DNA of 64,000 nucleotides. Source: Salvia splendens (Eukaryota; Streptophyta; Magnoliopsida; Lamiales; Lamiaceae). Below the pieces are notes generated by a model, which did not search any database, was not told the DNA's origin, and saw nothing but the letters and a program-made list of their open reading frames with translations. The stretch spans positions 682,001-746,000 of the forward strand of contig NC_056046.1 in NCBI RefSeq assembly GCF_004379255.2, in the 5' to 3' direction. A program made the position numbers and the translations under genes. The number at the start of each line of letters is the position of its first letter. Within the stretch, counting starts at the first letter, position 1. Positions 54,465-64,000 of this stretch are shown here, in pieces.

Positions 54465-57449
54465 CTAATTGTAAACCATATACTTGGGTGTTGCACTGAA
54501 TTTCTGATATCCTTTGATGACTTTGTTGACAGCGTCCAGGAAATCTTTCTCGGTGACCGTCTTCCTTCTTGCACGGATAGCGTACATTCCTGCTTCTGTG
54601 CACACACTTCTAATGTCGGCACCTGAACGTAAACAGAGAACCAGTTAGCATCCATGGCAAATTGGCAATGTCCATCAACTTAATTTCGGGTACAATGCCA
54701 GCATTAGTTAGTAACATTTTACCAGTAGAATTTGGGCAGAGCCGAGCGAGAAGTTCAAATCGAATGTCCCTCTCACAGTTCATTGTGCGTGTGTGAATCT
54801 TGAAGATCTGGGTCCTGCTCTCTAGATCTGGCAGTCCAAATTCAACTTTCCGGTCCAGTCGTCCAGGACGTAAAAGCGCCGGATCAAGGGTGTCAGGTCT
54901 GCATAGAGAGAACATGTTAATTGAAGAAGTGCTTGACAAATTTATGCAAAGCTCAATGACCAAAAGAAATCATATTATGTTCAAACATATTGCTTTATCA
55001 AAGATTTCAGTCAATAAAGCATTTAGTTGTGGGGGTTCTATCTTTATTTAAGAAAATATACAGCTCCAGCTTTAAAAGTTCATTAAGAAGCTATAACTTG
55101 TTATGATTCATCAAGTGGAGAAGGGATGATGAACCAGTGTAAGTACATCTCCTGCAAATTTAAAAAGTTGTGATCCTAACAAGCCAAAAGTGATGTCCAC
55201 TGTGAAAAGGCTACCAATCAAGCCAAAATACAGTACTAACCTGTTAGTTGCCATAAGAACTTTAATGTTCCCACGAGCATCGAATCCGTCCAGTTGATTC
55301 ACGATTTCGAGCATGGTGCGTTGAACCTCATTGTCTCCACCCACCCCATCATCAAATCGTGCACCTCCAATGGCATCTACTTCATCAAAAAATACAATAC
55401 AAGCTTTTTTGGAGCGAGCCATCTGCAGAGGGGAACAGAGAAAAGATACATCAGGTAAATTCGAAATTAAGATGATAATGTGCATGGAAAATAGCAAAAC
55501 AGAGGGTGTGGCACCTGAAATAGTTCACGAACCATACGAGCTCCCTCACCAACATATTTCTGGACAAGCTCACTACCAATAACACGGATAAAGCATGCAT
55601 CAGTTCGATTAGCCACAGCTCTTGCTAGGAGAGTTTTGCCAGTTCCAGGAGGACCATAGCACAGAACACCCTTTGGAGGATCGATCCCCAGCTTTACAAA
55701 CTTTTCAGGGTGAAGCATAGGCAGCTCAACCACCTGAGGATGAAATTATTATTCACAAATCCGGTCAATTTTGCAGTTGATAATTTTAACCTATAACTAT
55801 ATCGCATGCAGACAACATTCAAGTGCCATTATATAACAAACCTCTCTCATCTTTTCAATTTGCTCCTTGCATCCCCCAACATCGTTATATGTAACATCTG
55901 GCTTTTCCTCCACAGTCATCATTGTAACACTCGGATCAATCTTTGGAGGCAAAGGAATCTGAATTTGATATTTATTCCTGTCCACACTGCAAGAAAACAG
56001 CAAAAGAAACATAAGAAAAGCCCACATGACCAGCAATCAGAATCTCAGGCGTAACATTCTGCCTCAAGAAAGACAAATGAACATAAAGATGGAAAATCTC
56101 ACCCAACACGCATGCCTTCTTCAATATCAGTAGGTGAGACTTTATCACCCAGTCCCACAACAAACTGCCACAAGAAAACACACAAGTGATAAACAAGTTG
56201 ACCACACAACACTAGCAACAAAGAGAAAAGGCATAAATGCCCATCAAGTACATGTATAAAGTATGATACCAGAGAGGTTAGATGTCTGGATAGATATGGT
56301 GGTGTAAACCTATCTCTTTCTTATTTTTCTAGGGAATCAGGGATGAACAATGAAATATCATTGGGGCAAATCTATGAATGAGGCAGGAACATACCTTGGC
56401 AATCTGCTTGACATTTATAACATATTTAGCATCCTCTGTGTTTGGATTTATAATCTTTGTGCATCGTGCAACCTATTCCAAGAAAAAAAAACTATATCTT
56501 AAGATATGAATCTAGAGAGATGTTTAGTAGGCATCTAGAAAGTAATACCTGAAGAGGTTGTTCCTCCTGCATCATTTGCTTATCAGATACAAGATCCCAC
56601 TGACTTGGTGCAGCTAAACCAGTGTCTGATTCCTTAATACCTGTTAGGAATTGAAAACTGCGTATTAGCATCAAAATAGTATACTAACTAGGCGCACAAA
56701 TGAGAGCAGAAGCCAGTACTTTTTCATACCACATAAATCATTAATCTTCTTTGCCATTTCCTTGATTTCCTTCTCAGCTTTCTTTATGCTGTTCGAGTAA
56801 GGTCCCAAACCCTGCATATACCAACATACAAACAATTTCAATTGCCGCAGCGAAACATGCCATGTGACCCATATAAAGTCCAGTCGCATGTAACAACTGC
56901 TTACACATTTAAAAAAAAAACTTTCCCAGTGCAATATACAGGAATTAGAAATTATTGAGCTCAAAAATAGTAAACAGAAAGTTCTCATTTTCAGCAGATA
57001 CTATAAGTACTTGCTAATTGAGCTAAAAATTAGCAAAAAAAGCAGAAATTTCAGCACATCCCAGTTCAGAACCAAAACCATCTACCATAAGTATACACGA
57101 AGCATCATCAATAACATCAAAACTACCTAGAGTTTAGTCCGACCATCAGCTTATTAATTTCAGGGAAAACTAAATAAATCAAATTTCCACTAAAAACATT
57201 CATCAGCTAGATCCTCAGTCTACAAAAATAAAAAGGCATGAGTTACAAAGACAAATAGCACCGAAGTTCAGCTATTTAATGTCCAGAGAAACCAACATAC
57301 AAGCAATAGAATCCGGTAAATTAGGGTTAATAAACAAAATTGAGAGAAATGAAAATACTTACATAGGTTTTGAGGAGGGCGATATCATCTTCATCGAGTG
57401 GCTTAGGGTTCTTCTCGTCCTTGATCTCATCTTCTGGATCGTGCGCCAT
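54465..57449 (-). CDS. RPT1: 26S proteasome regulatory subunit 7 (RPT1), 426 aa
   Basis: AAA-ATPase of the 19S base that unfolds and feeds ubiquitinated proteins into the 20S core, in cytosol and nucleus. Ten exons: 57449-57363, 56811-56730, 56640-56549, 56472-56395, 56164-56103, 55986-55842, 55733-55515, 55422-55241, 54898-54723, 54622-54465; all introns GT...AG, total 1,281 bp. It starts [20 protein letters not shown], as in plant RPT1. An N-terminal coiled coil ([15 protein letters not shown]), an OB domain, Walker A GPPGTGKT (209-216), Walker B IVFFDE (264-269), ATNR (sensor 1) and RPGRLDRK (arginine finger region) are present. It ends KYMVYN. Length equals that of the Arabidopsis protein. 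A complete, ordinary housekeeping gene. Confidence 0.97.
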
Positions 57450-58051
57450 CTCCCCAAATTCTAATCGAATTTTTCTTCTGGTTTTCGGTGAAGTGAAACT
57501 TTTCTTGGGGAGAAGGAAGAACTGAGCAATTTTAAGGAGTGAAAAACAAGTTATTACTATTCGAATTGTAATGTGAAATTAGTAATGGGCCGAATTGCAG
57601 GCCTAATAAGATATGGGCCTAGTGCGCCCCCAAGCCCAGTTTAGGAAATTCTAGTTTTTTTATTTTACTTTTTTTATTGTCGAATTTAACACAATCTTTT
57701 ACTAAATTCATAATCACATATTATGATAATCACAATCTTTAACTGATATTCTTTCATGAACTGAAAATAAATAAGAAAATAGTATAAGCAATTGGCAAAA
57801 ATGAAGTTACATATCTAAAATAACAAATCCATAGCATTTGTCCCAATTTAAGAATTCATGAACCCAGATTATAGTTTCTTGCACCATTGCCATAACTTAA
57901 TGGGCAATTTTTATTGCTTTTTCTACAAGGAACATATACAGATTTGCTCAAATTCTAACCAGGAAAAACAAGGGTAAATAGCAAAGAATTTCTCAAGAAT
58001 GAATGGAATTCACTAAACTGGAAAGCAGCAGAAACCAACTAAAACTGATGA
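57450..58051. other. Intergenic, RPT1 promoter and 3' flank of the next gene
   Basis: About 600 bp, AT-rich. It must hold the RPT1 promoter and the 3' UTR of the gene at 58052-60715. No clear TATA box or motif was recognised. Confidence 0.5.
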
Positions 58052-60715
58052 CTAAACAGAATCCCTGTATTTCTTCACATCTGCAGCTATCAGGTAGTGT
58101 TTCTGGCAAATCTTCGATAACGCACACTCACTCAGACCATTATCGCTGTCCTCCTTCTGGATAAGCTTTTCCAGTTCTTCCGACGGCTGAAAAACCTAGG
58201 CAAGATAACAAAACATCCCGAGGCAATTAGTTTCTAGCGGAACCTAATAAGACATGTTACGCACTTTCACACATCAAAAAATGAACTAAATCAATTTACT
58301 TGGCTGGCATATATTTTTATTCCAAGATGTGGAGGTCAGTTGGAAATGATGCTTACGAATAGAGAAGTTGTCGCATTTTCATTGTTTTTATCTTGAGTGG
58401 AACTATCTTCGGTTTTGGACGTCTGATCAGAAGGATTAGGTCGATAGGAGGCATCAGTGACTAAGTGCATAAGCTTTTCACTTCCCTAAAAGGAAAATAA
58501 AATGTAAGCAAATAAAGAAAGGGGTATGTACTAACGCTCTTAAAGAGCATCAAAAGGTTGTGTTTTTGACAAAATGTTTTCTGATGATCCCATACCTGTG
58601 ATGCTCTCCAGTGAGAATAGGCGCGGAACGAGAGCCAAAAGAATGGGATGTTAGGCAAAGGAAGAACCTGCATATGATTACCAAGATTTGATGAAAAGGA
58701 ATGACTTATTGAATTTGGAAATAGATCACAAGATAAAATCAATTTCATATGTAGGTGCAGTGGCATACCATGAAAACTGATGTCAAAGGCACCATTATGG
58801 CTGAGCAGTAGAAGTATTTTGTGTGAATAACCGATCCCCTGGTAATCATGTTTCACATTTTATTTGAATGATAAATGTTTATGGGGTAGGCATTTATTGC
58901 CAGAAAGATTAACAACCTAATCAAATAACAGCAAAAAAATGGGGAAGCAGGAAGTCTATAGACGATGAAACCTAGGCACAGCAGCCATGCTACATTTATG
59001 ATACTCATGCCTTCGCACAATAAAGCCAGAGTACAACATGAGATTTAGTGCTACTCTTCAATTAAAAATCGATGATTATGATCAAGCTTGCGAAAATTAT
59101 CACATAAGATTCTATAAGTTACCTGAATGCTAGATGTTGGAGTCTTCGACGAACAAGTCTTGGATTCAAACTGTCACGGGTAGAAGCAGAGTATTAAGAA
59201 AATATATCTCCACAGAATCAAATCATGTAACAACTGCATGACATTTTAATCTTATAATAACTACTTTTGCTTTCCCATAATTTTCTGGTTGCTTGAATTT
59301 TTAAATTCTAAAAATTGCTAGTTCTATCATTTTGTGAGGTGCATAGCAGTATGCACTAATGAAAATGGCCTTTGGAATATGCACCAATATTATGTTCTTT
59401 CCCCAATGTTTTCTTTTTGAGTAAAAAGAGGATCGCATGAGATTTCGTATACTGTTCTCCAGCAAGGTATGCAGCTCAAAATTTTAATTTTCATTTTATC
59501 TTAGAATTTAGGCTGGCATCAAAATAGGTGGAGAAGAGAGGGGTACTAACTAAAGATGTCATGATCATACATGGAACGGAATCAGATTACCTCGATGGAT
59601 ACACAATATCCACTCTATTAATCTCCTTTGGAATAGATTTAAAGAAGATTTCTGATGGCTTCACACGTGACAATAACTTCACTCCCAACCTACATGTTAG
59701 AAAGATCAGCTAAATTTAAATGGTACTGAGAACACATTTTCCCCATTCCACAAACTCTAGCTTAGTGGCTAGTGAGCTGCAAAAATAATTCACAACAAAT
59801 CAAAACTCAAAAGAAAAGACACGAATAATATCATGCATGTAATTATACCCATGAATTTTACTCTTTAAAGTTCCTTGGGGTGCCTTCTCCAGCTTAGTCC
59901 AAGCTCCATTCATCTATATATATTACCAATGCTAACAGTTAGATTGACACACTCAGAACCTAGTAACAACTAATAGCTAACCTGCTTCCCAAACATTAAT
60001 TAATCCATTCACACTTCATATCAAGATTCCATTATTGGTACTGCATTGTGTGACTGGTTTCATATGATAACACTGTTACTGATCACTCACCAGTCACCAG
60101 TGAGATCACTCACCAGTCACCAGTGAGATCATTCACCAAAAACAATTCATGCAATCAATCAAAATCACACGAACCTTCTCCTTATACATTTCCAGCCAAA
60201 TGCAATATCAGTAATGTATTTTCATGAGAAATATTAGCATGTCAAGCAACAACAATGGGAAACTGATTTAGTTAATAAGTACTACTAGTACATAAGCCAT
60301 CTACACATTACTCACTAAAAATCCACACATTTTCACAGTAGTCGCCCAAAATCCCTAGAAACACCAAATGTGCAATAAACTACGCAGCACAAAGCAACAG
60401 CAACAAAATGCAAAACTATTCAGCTAGCTGAACATTTACCACAAAACCGTTCCGCACAAATCAAAATGAAACTAAAACAAATGCAACCAATCAGAAACAA
60501 ACAAAAGCTAACGAGGAGACCTTGTTTGCGAAGAAATCAACGGCGAGCTCGACTTTCGAGTCCTCGGAGGGCTTATTGCCGGAGAGTTTGCTCCAGAGCT
60601 CCTTCACCGTCGACGGAGCGGTGGATGGTTGAGCGGCGGCCGTAGAAGGGTCAATCGATCGGCTGAAACACCAATTCCTTCCTCTGATCGGAAACACCAC
60701 AACTTTAGCCCTCAT
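58052..60715 (-). CDS. Probable mitochondrial K+/H+ exchange-related protein (273 aa)
   Basis: Eight exons inferred from GT/AG borders and a continuous frame: 60715-60521, 59913-59849, 59689-59591, 59170-59123, 58838-58769, 58667-58596, 58485-58357, 58195-58052 (822 bp). The N-terminus MRAKVVVFPIRGRNWCFSRS is basic and could be an organelle-targeting sequence. The core has WTKLEKAPQGTLKSKIHGLG, VYPSSLNPRLVRRRLQHLA, a hydrophobic MVPLTSVFMVLPLPNIPFFW segment and RAYSHWRASQGSEKL. The tail is acidic, ending CQKHYLIAADVKKYRDSV. The NIPFFW...RAYSHWRA block recalls the conserved Mit_KHE1 (DUF2343) family, linked in yeast to mitochondrial K+/H+ exchange. That link is from memory and moderate in strength. 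Exon borders are firmer than the function. Confidence 0.75.
60060..60135. repeat. 25-bp tandem repeat in intron 1
   Basis: CTCACCAGTCACCAGTGAGA repeated twice plus a partial third copy (CATTCACCA). Each unit is itself partly palindromic (CTCACCAG/CACCAGTGAG). Within the 607-bp first intron of the 58052-60715 gene. Confidence 0.8.
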
Positions 60716-62289
60716 TTTGAAATGCTACGATGAAAAAAAATAAATTAAAATCGTTGAAATTGGAGCTATTTGTGTTTGAGAAGAGATTCACGGTGAGGGA
60801 ACGTTGTTTTCGGAAATTCGAGACGAAGAACTGGATTCCTAATAGAGAAATGAAATCTGAAAGCGAAAATGTATGCAAAATTTACAAAATTAAGAGTGTA
60901 ATTAAAAAAATAATCCTTAATGAGTGATATATCCACGTGGACTCCAGTCTCCAGTCTCCAGTACTTTTTTCACAGTCATTTTTATTATTCAATATTCGTA
61001 TTTGTGTTTATAAACTTATTTGAGTTCAACTTAATCCTTTAAAAATAATCAAATACAGTATGAACATAATTTTCTAGTAAGATTAAAAATTCAATTGAAG
61101 TTTTTAAGTAATGTATAAATCACGGAGTAGTAAATGCGTCTATACAATTCAAAACAATCATCAACAATGCACCGGGAAAAGGGTTTGCAAACGAGAGACG
61201 AGACTTCCCAGCAGCGAGACATGATTGTGGCCGGGGAAGCTCGTAAACGAGAGTGAACAGCTCGCTGTGAAGGGAAATCATCACGAGTTGTGATCGTGTG
61301 TTATTCAATTTTTCATCACTTTATTATATAAATCGATGGATTGAATTAATACATAGAACATCTTGAAGCCTAATGGATGAAAACATGTTTTGTAGCAGGG
61401 AACACTCGGATTGTGCTAAAGGATAGTAATATATGGAGGGAAAAGCAATTCCCTAAAATCTAAATTAAATGAACTCAATTTAAACAATAGATCAATAAAC
61501 GAATAACATGGAGTAAGATGAACAACGTCAAGATCCCCCGAGCAAACCGTGCCTGGAAACTGATTGAGCCATTCTCAAGGCTATATATTTTGGCCTTTGG
61601 GGCAGCCCGAGCCTGTTTGGCCATGTTAGGGAATCAAGTCGGGCCAGCCTAAAATCGGGCCAGCCTAAAATTTTCAAAATCAAAGCATTCCAAACTTCCG
61701 AATTAGACCATATTTGACAGCTCTAGTTATAATCGATGAATTCTTCACACATACGAACTACTACTTATATACATGTAGATAGACGATAAATGCATCATCG
61801 AACAAAATTGATCAAGTATAGCATCGACAAGAAAACGTAGTGACAAAGGAACTTCAAAATTTGGTTCATAGATAGTTCACAAGGGATATTCATCATCACC
61901 TCTAATATACATAAGTAGATCTGAGCTAAAGATTAAATGGCACTGTATACAACAAACAGACTCCTACTAAGGCTAACTTTCTTAAGGAATTATAGAGAAC
62001 AAAACTGCATAGCAAGTAGAAATTTATGGCTGAAGCTCTTATTACATTTATGGAACAATATAAATCAGGTAAGATCACATTTACACTCAGTTTCCAAATA
62101 TATATAGCCGTCCGTCACCCTCAGCTTCCCATGGCAGCATATTCAACGGATTCCACGATAAATAAAGATTCAGCAGTTTAAGCTATTAGATTAGTAGAGT
62201 GTGACTCAACTTTGAGGAATTGGCATGTCAAACAGCAAAAGAGAGCAGAAGAATCTTCATAGGGGGGATGGATGTACAAGATTCGAGTT
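60716..62289. other. Intergenic, no gene seen
   Basis: Contains the 5' region of the 58052-60715 gene and the 3' flank of the O-fucosyltransferase gene. A few short open frames show no domain. A short GC-richer stretch near 61600-61670 carries a direct repeat (TCGGGCCAGCCTAAAAT twice). Confidence 0.45.
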
Positions 62290-64000
62290 TCACTCATCTT
62301 CTGCGATGAAGTTTGGAAGCTCGCCCTGGCACAAGTACTCGTCACATTGTGATGATGATCCCCAGTCCTTGCGGAGGCGTAGAATATAATCAGTGAAAGT
62401 GGATCCAGAAGATCCAATGAAGGCGGAAGAAAGTGCGCAAATAGTCTTGTCCAGCATTGCCTCAACCTTCACACATTTGAGAATTACAGTGTTGGGTAAA
62501 TTTATTCAAATAGTAGTATCCAAAAGTCTCTGATATCTCACTTATCACTCCAAAGTTGGGTTTGATTATCTAATCATCCTCCAAATCTATCAATCTTATC
62601 AATCCTATCCACCAAAACAAAATTCCACCCCCTAGACAATGTCATGCATAACCAAGAAGATGTAAAGCTAGTTCCAAGTATGTATAGATTCAAGATCAAG
62701 TGCCTAGTTATTGATTCGGAAGAGTGAGACACTTGTTTGAAAACCAGACCAAAACAGTGATAGAAGCAACTAAATGGAATGAAATTAGATTAAACTTTAA
62801 AGAAACCAGAAAAAAGGTAAGCCCACCTGCGAATCTCCCTCAAGTCCATGTCTGTACAATAAAGCATCCCACTTTTCAGCTGAATTACGAGCTGGTCTCC
62901 GAACAAGTGGTACGGTCTTCCCATTCAAGACAACAAGTGATTGAAGTAAACCAGTTTCACTTTCTGCAGCATCGGTAGAAAGATATATTACTGGAGTACT
63001 AGCCCTCTCAACAACTCGATTGATGCATTCTGCAGCTTGCAGAGCAGGATAAAAGCAGCTCGGTTGTTTGGCATTGCTGAGAAACCATTGAGAAATTCAT
63101 GTTACATGTCACATAGAATAACTAACCAACATGTACCAATGCCTGAAAAGATAGTGTAAAAAGTACCAGAATTTCAAGAAGCCGTGGCGTCTGAAATGAA
63201 GAGCCACGAAGTCTTTCCCCAAGAACGTCTGTATGAAACGTTGAGCAGTAAGCAAAATAAGCCTACTTGGCTCAATCAAAGTCTTGCATTTATGTGCAAT
63301 TGGACCACCCGGCTGCATCACCCACTCTCTCTCAACATCAGCAAAGAACACATCTCCGATTGCAATGACATCACTGTCTGAAGAAAACTTTGCCAAAACA
63401 TCCTGGACTGTCCTCTGTTTTGGCTTCTTAACATCCTCCTTCCAAACAGCCGCAACCTTACTCAAAGAGACCCCCGACCCCTTCAACTTCTTCACACGCT
63501 CATCATCCATAAAACACGGCTGTGGCAACGAGAAATAACACATAAACTTGTCTATATGCAAATGGTTCTTCTTGTTCTCCGCAAACTCTTCAAAGGTCAC
63601 CACAACTTTGCTCCCCAAGCACTTATTAATGTGATCAATATCCAACACCCGATGGAACTCATAGTCCACCTTTGAACTCGGGATCACCAAAACTCGATTC
63701 AACAAGGCCGCAAAAAACATATGCTTCTCCAAACAAATCAAATGGTTTGACATTTGGCCTGACACACAAATAGCAAACAAATACTTGTTCGATTTAGGAT
63801 TCCACTCTATTGTCTTCCTATCTGCCAATCTCTGATCCAACTTCTTGCACCTAGTCCAATCAGACAAACTCGAATCCGTGTAATTTGCAGACAAATCCAC
63901 AGATGCCTCACTCTCATGAGCTGATAACAGAGTCCCCTGAATTTGCCTATTCAACGAAATTTGCCCAAAAACTCGCGATTTGAAGTCTTCCAGCACGCTA
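62290..64000 (-). CDS. O-fucosyltransferase family protein, 3' part (gene continues past the right edge)
   Basis: Three exons are visible: from beyond 64000 to 63167, 63076-62827 and 62466-62290 (stop). Junctions are GT/AG and the frame is continuous (TG|C codon across the first intron). Features typical of plant GT106/O-fucosyltransferase-like proteins are FAICVSGQMSNHLICLEKHM with the AALLNRVLVIP block, KDFVALHFRRHGFLKF (substrate-binding Arg region), VIYLSTDAAESE, and AMLDKTICALSSAFIGSSGS with TDYILRLRKDWG near the C-terminus. It ends NFIAEDE. Such proteins are Golgi type II glycosyltransferases; the expected N-terminal membrane segment lies outside the window. It most resembles OFUT30-type members, by memory. 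Confidence 0.85.

Noticed and set aside
61120..61308. Short open frame on the minus strand
   Set aside because: 62 codons, no recognisable domain, no splice or context support.

Overview
This is nuclear DNA of a flowering plant. The evidence is spliced genes with GT/AG introns, CYP71-type cytochromes P450, plant LTR retrotransposons of three lineages, many short DNA-transposon derivatives, and a 26S proteasome gene matching the plant RPT1 pattern in length and sequence. The P450s most resemble the CYP71D group that is expanded in Lamiales and Lamiaceae (terpenoid oxidation). The taxonomic placement is inferred from remembered family resemblance, not from a search.

Positions 1 to about 51700 hold a tandem array of CYP71D-like genes, all on the minus strand, each with two exons and one phase-0 intron before the I-helix. 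Four copies look intact: C (14797-16628), D (20437-22082), F (33351-35454) and G (48871-51682). Three are broken. A is split by a Ty3/gypsy chromovirus, B has lost the middle of the gene, and E carries small deletions and a Ty1/copia insertion. A further relic (H) lies near 38630. Flanking DNA is shared between copies, so the duplicated unit is larger than the gene. Copies D and E share a 206-bp identical tract that suggests gene conversion.

Mobile DNA fills the rest of the array. It includes a chromovirus (233-5810), a copia element (25169-30401, TSD GAAGA), a Tat-type gypsy element with two open reading frames (39764-47400, TSD CACAT), a PIF/Harbinger-type element carrying only an ORF1-like gene (10581-12448), a large foldback element (16804-17920), three hAT elements with 8-bp target duplications, two Mutator-like MITEs with 9-bp duplications, and about ten Stowaway-like MITEs, one nested in another.

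From 54465 to the right edge is a conserved gene segment, also all minus strand: RPT1 (10 exons, 426 aa), an eight-exon gene for a 273-aa protein resembling the mitochondrial K+/H+ exchange-related family, and the 3' part of an O-fucosyltransferase-family gene that runs off the window. These genes have no evident functional link to the P450 array.

The most unusual observations are the UAG-CAA-UCA context between gag-pro and pol of the otherwise open Tat element, the D/E conversion tract, the substrate-recognition-site change in P450 G, and the ORF1-only Harbinger-like element with a 46-bp perfect palindrome. I saw no prokaryote-type system, tRNA, rRNA or CRISPR array.
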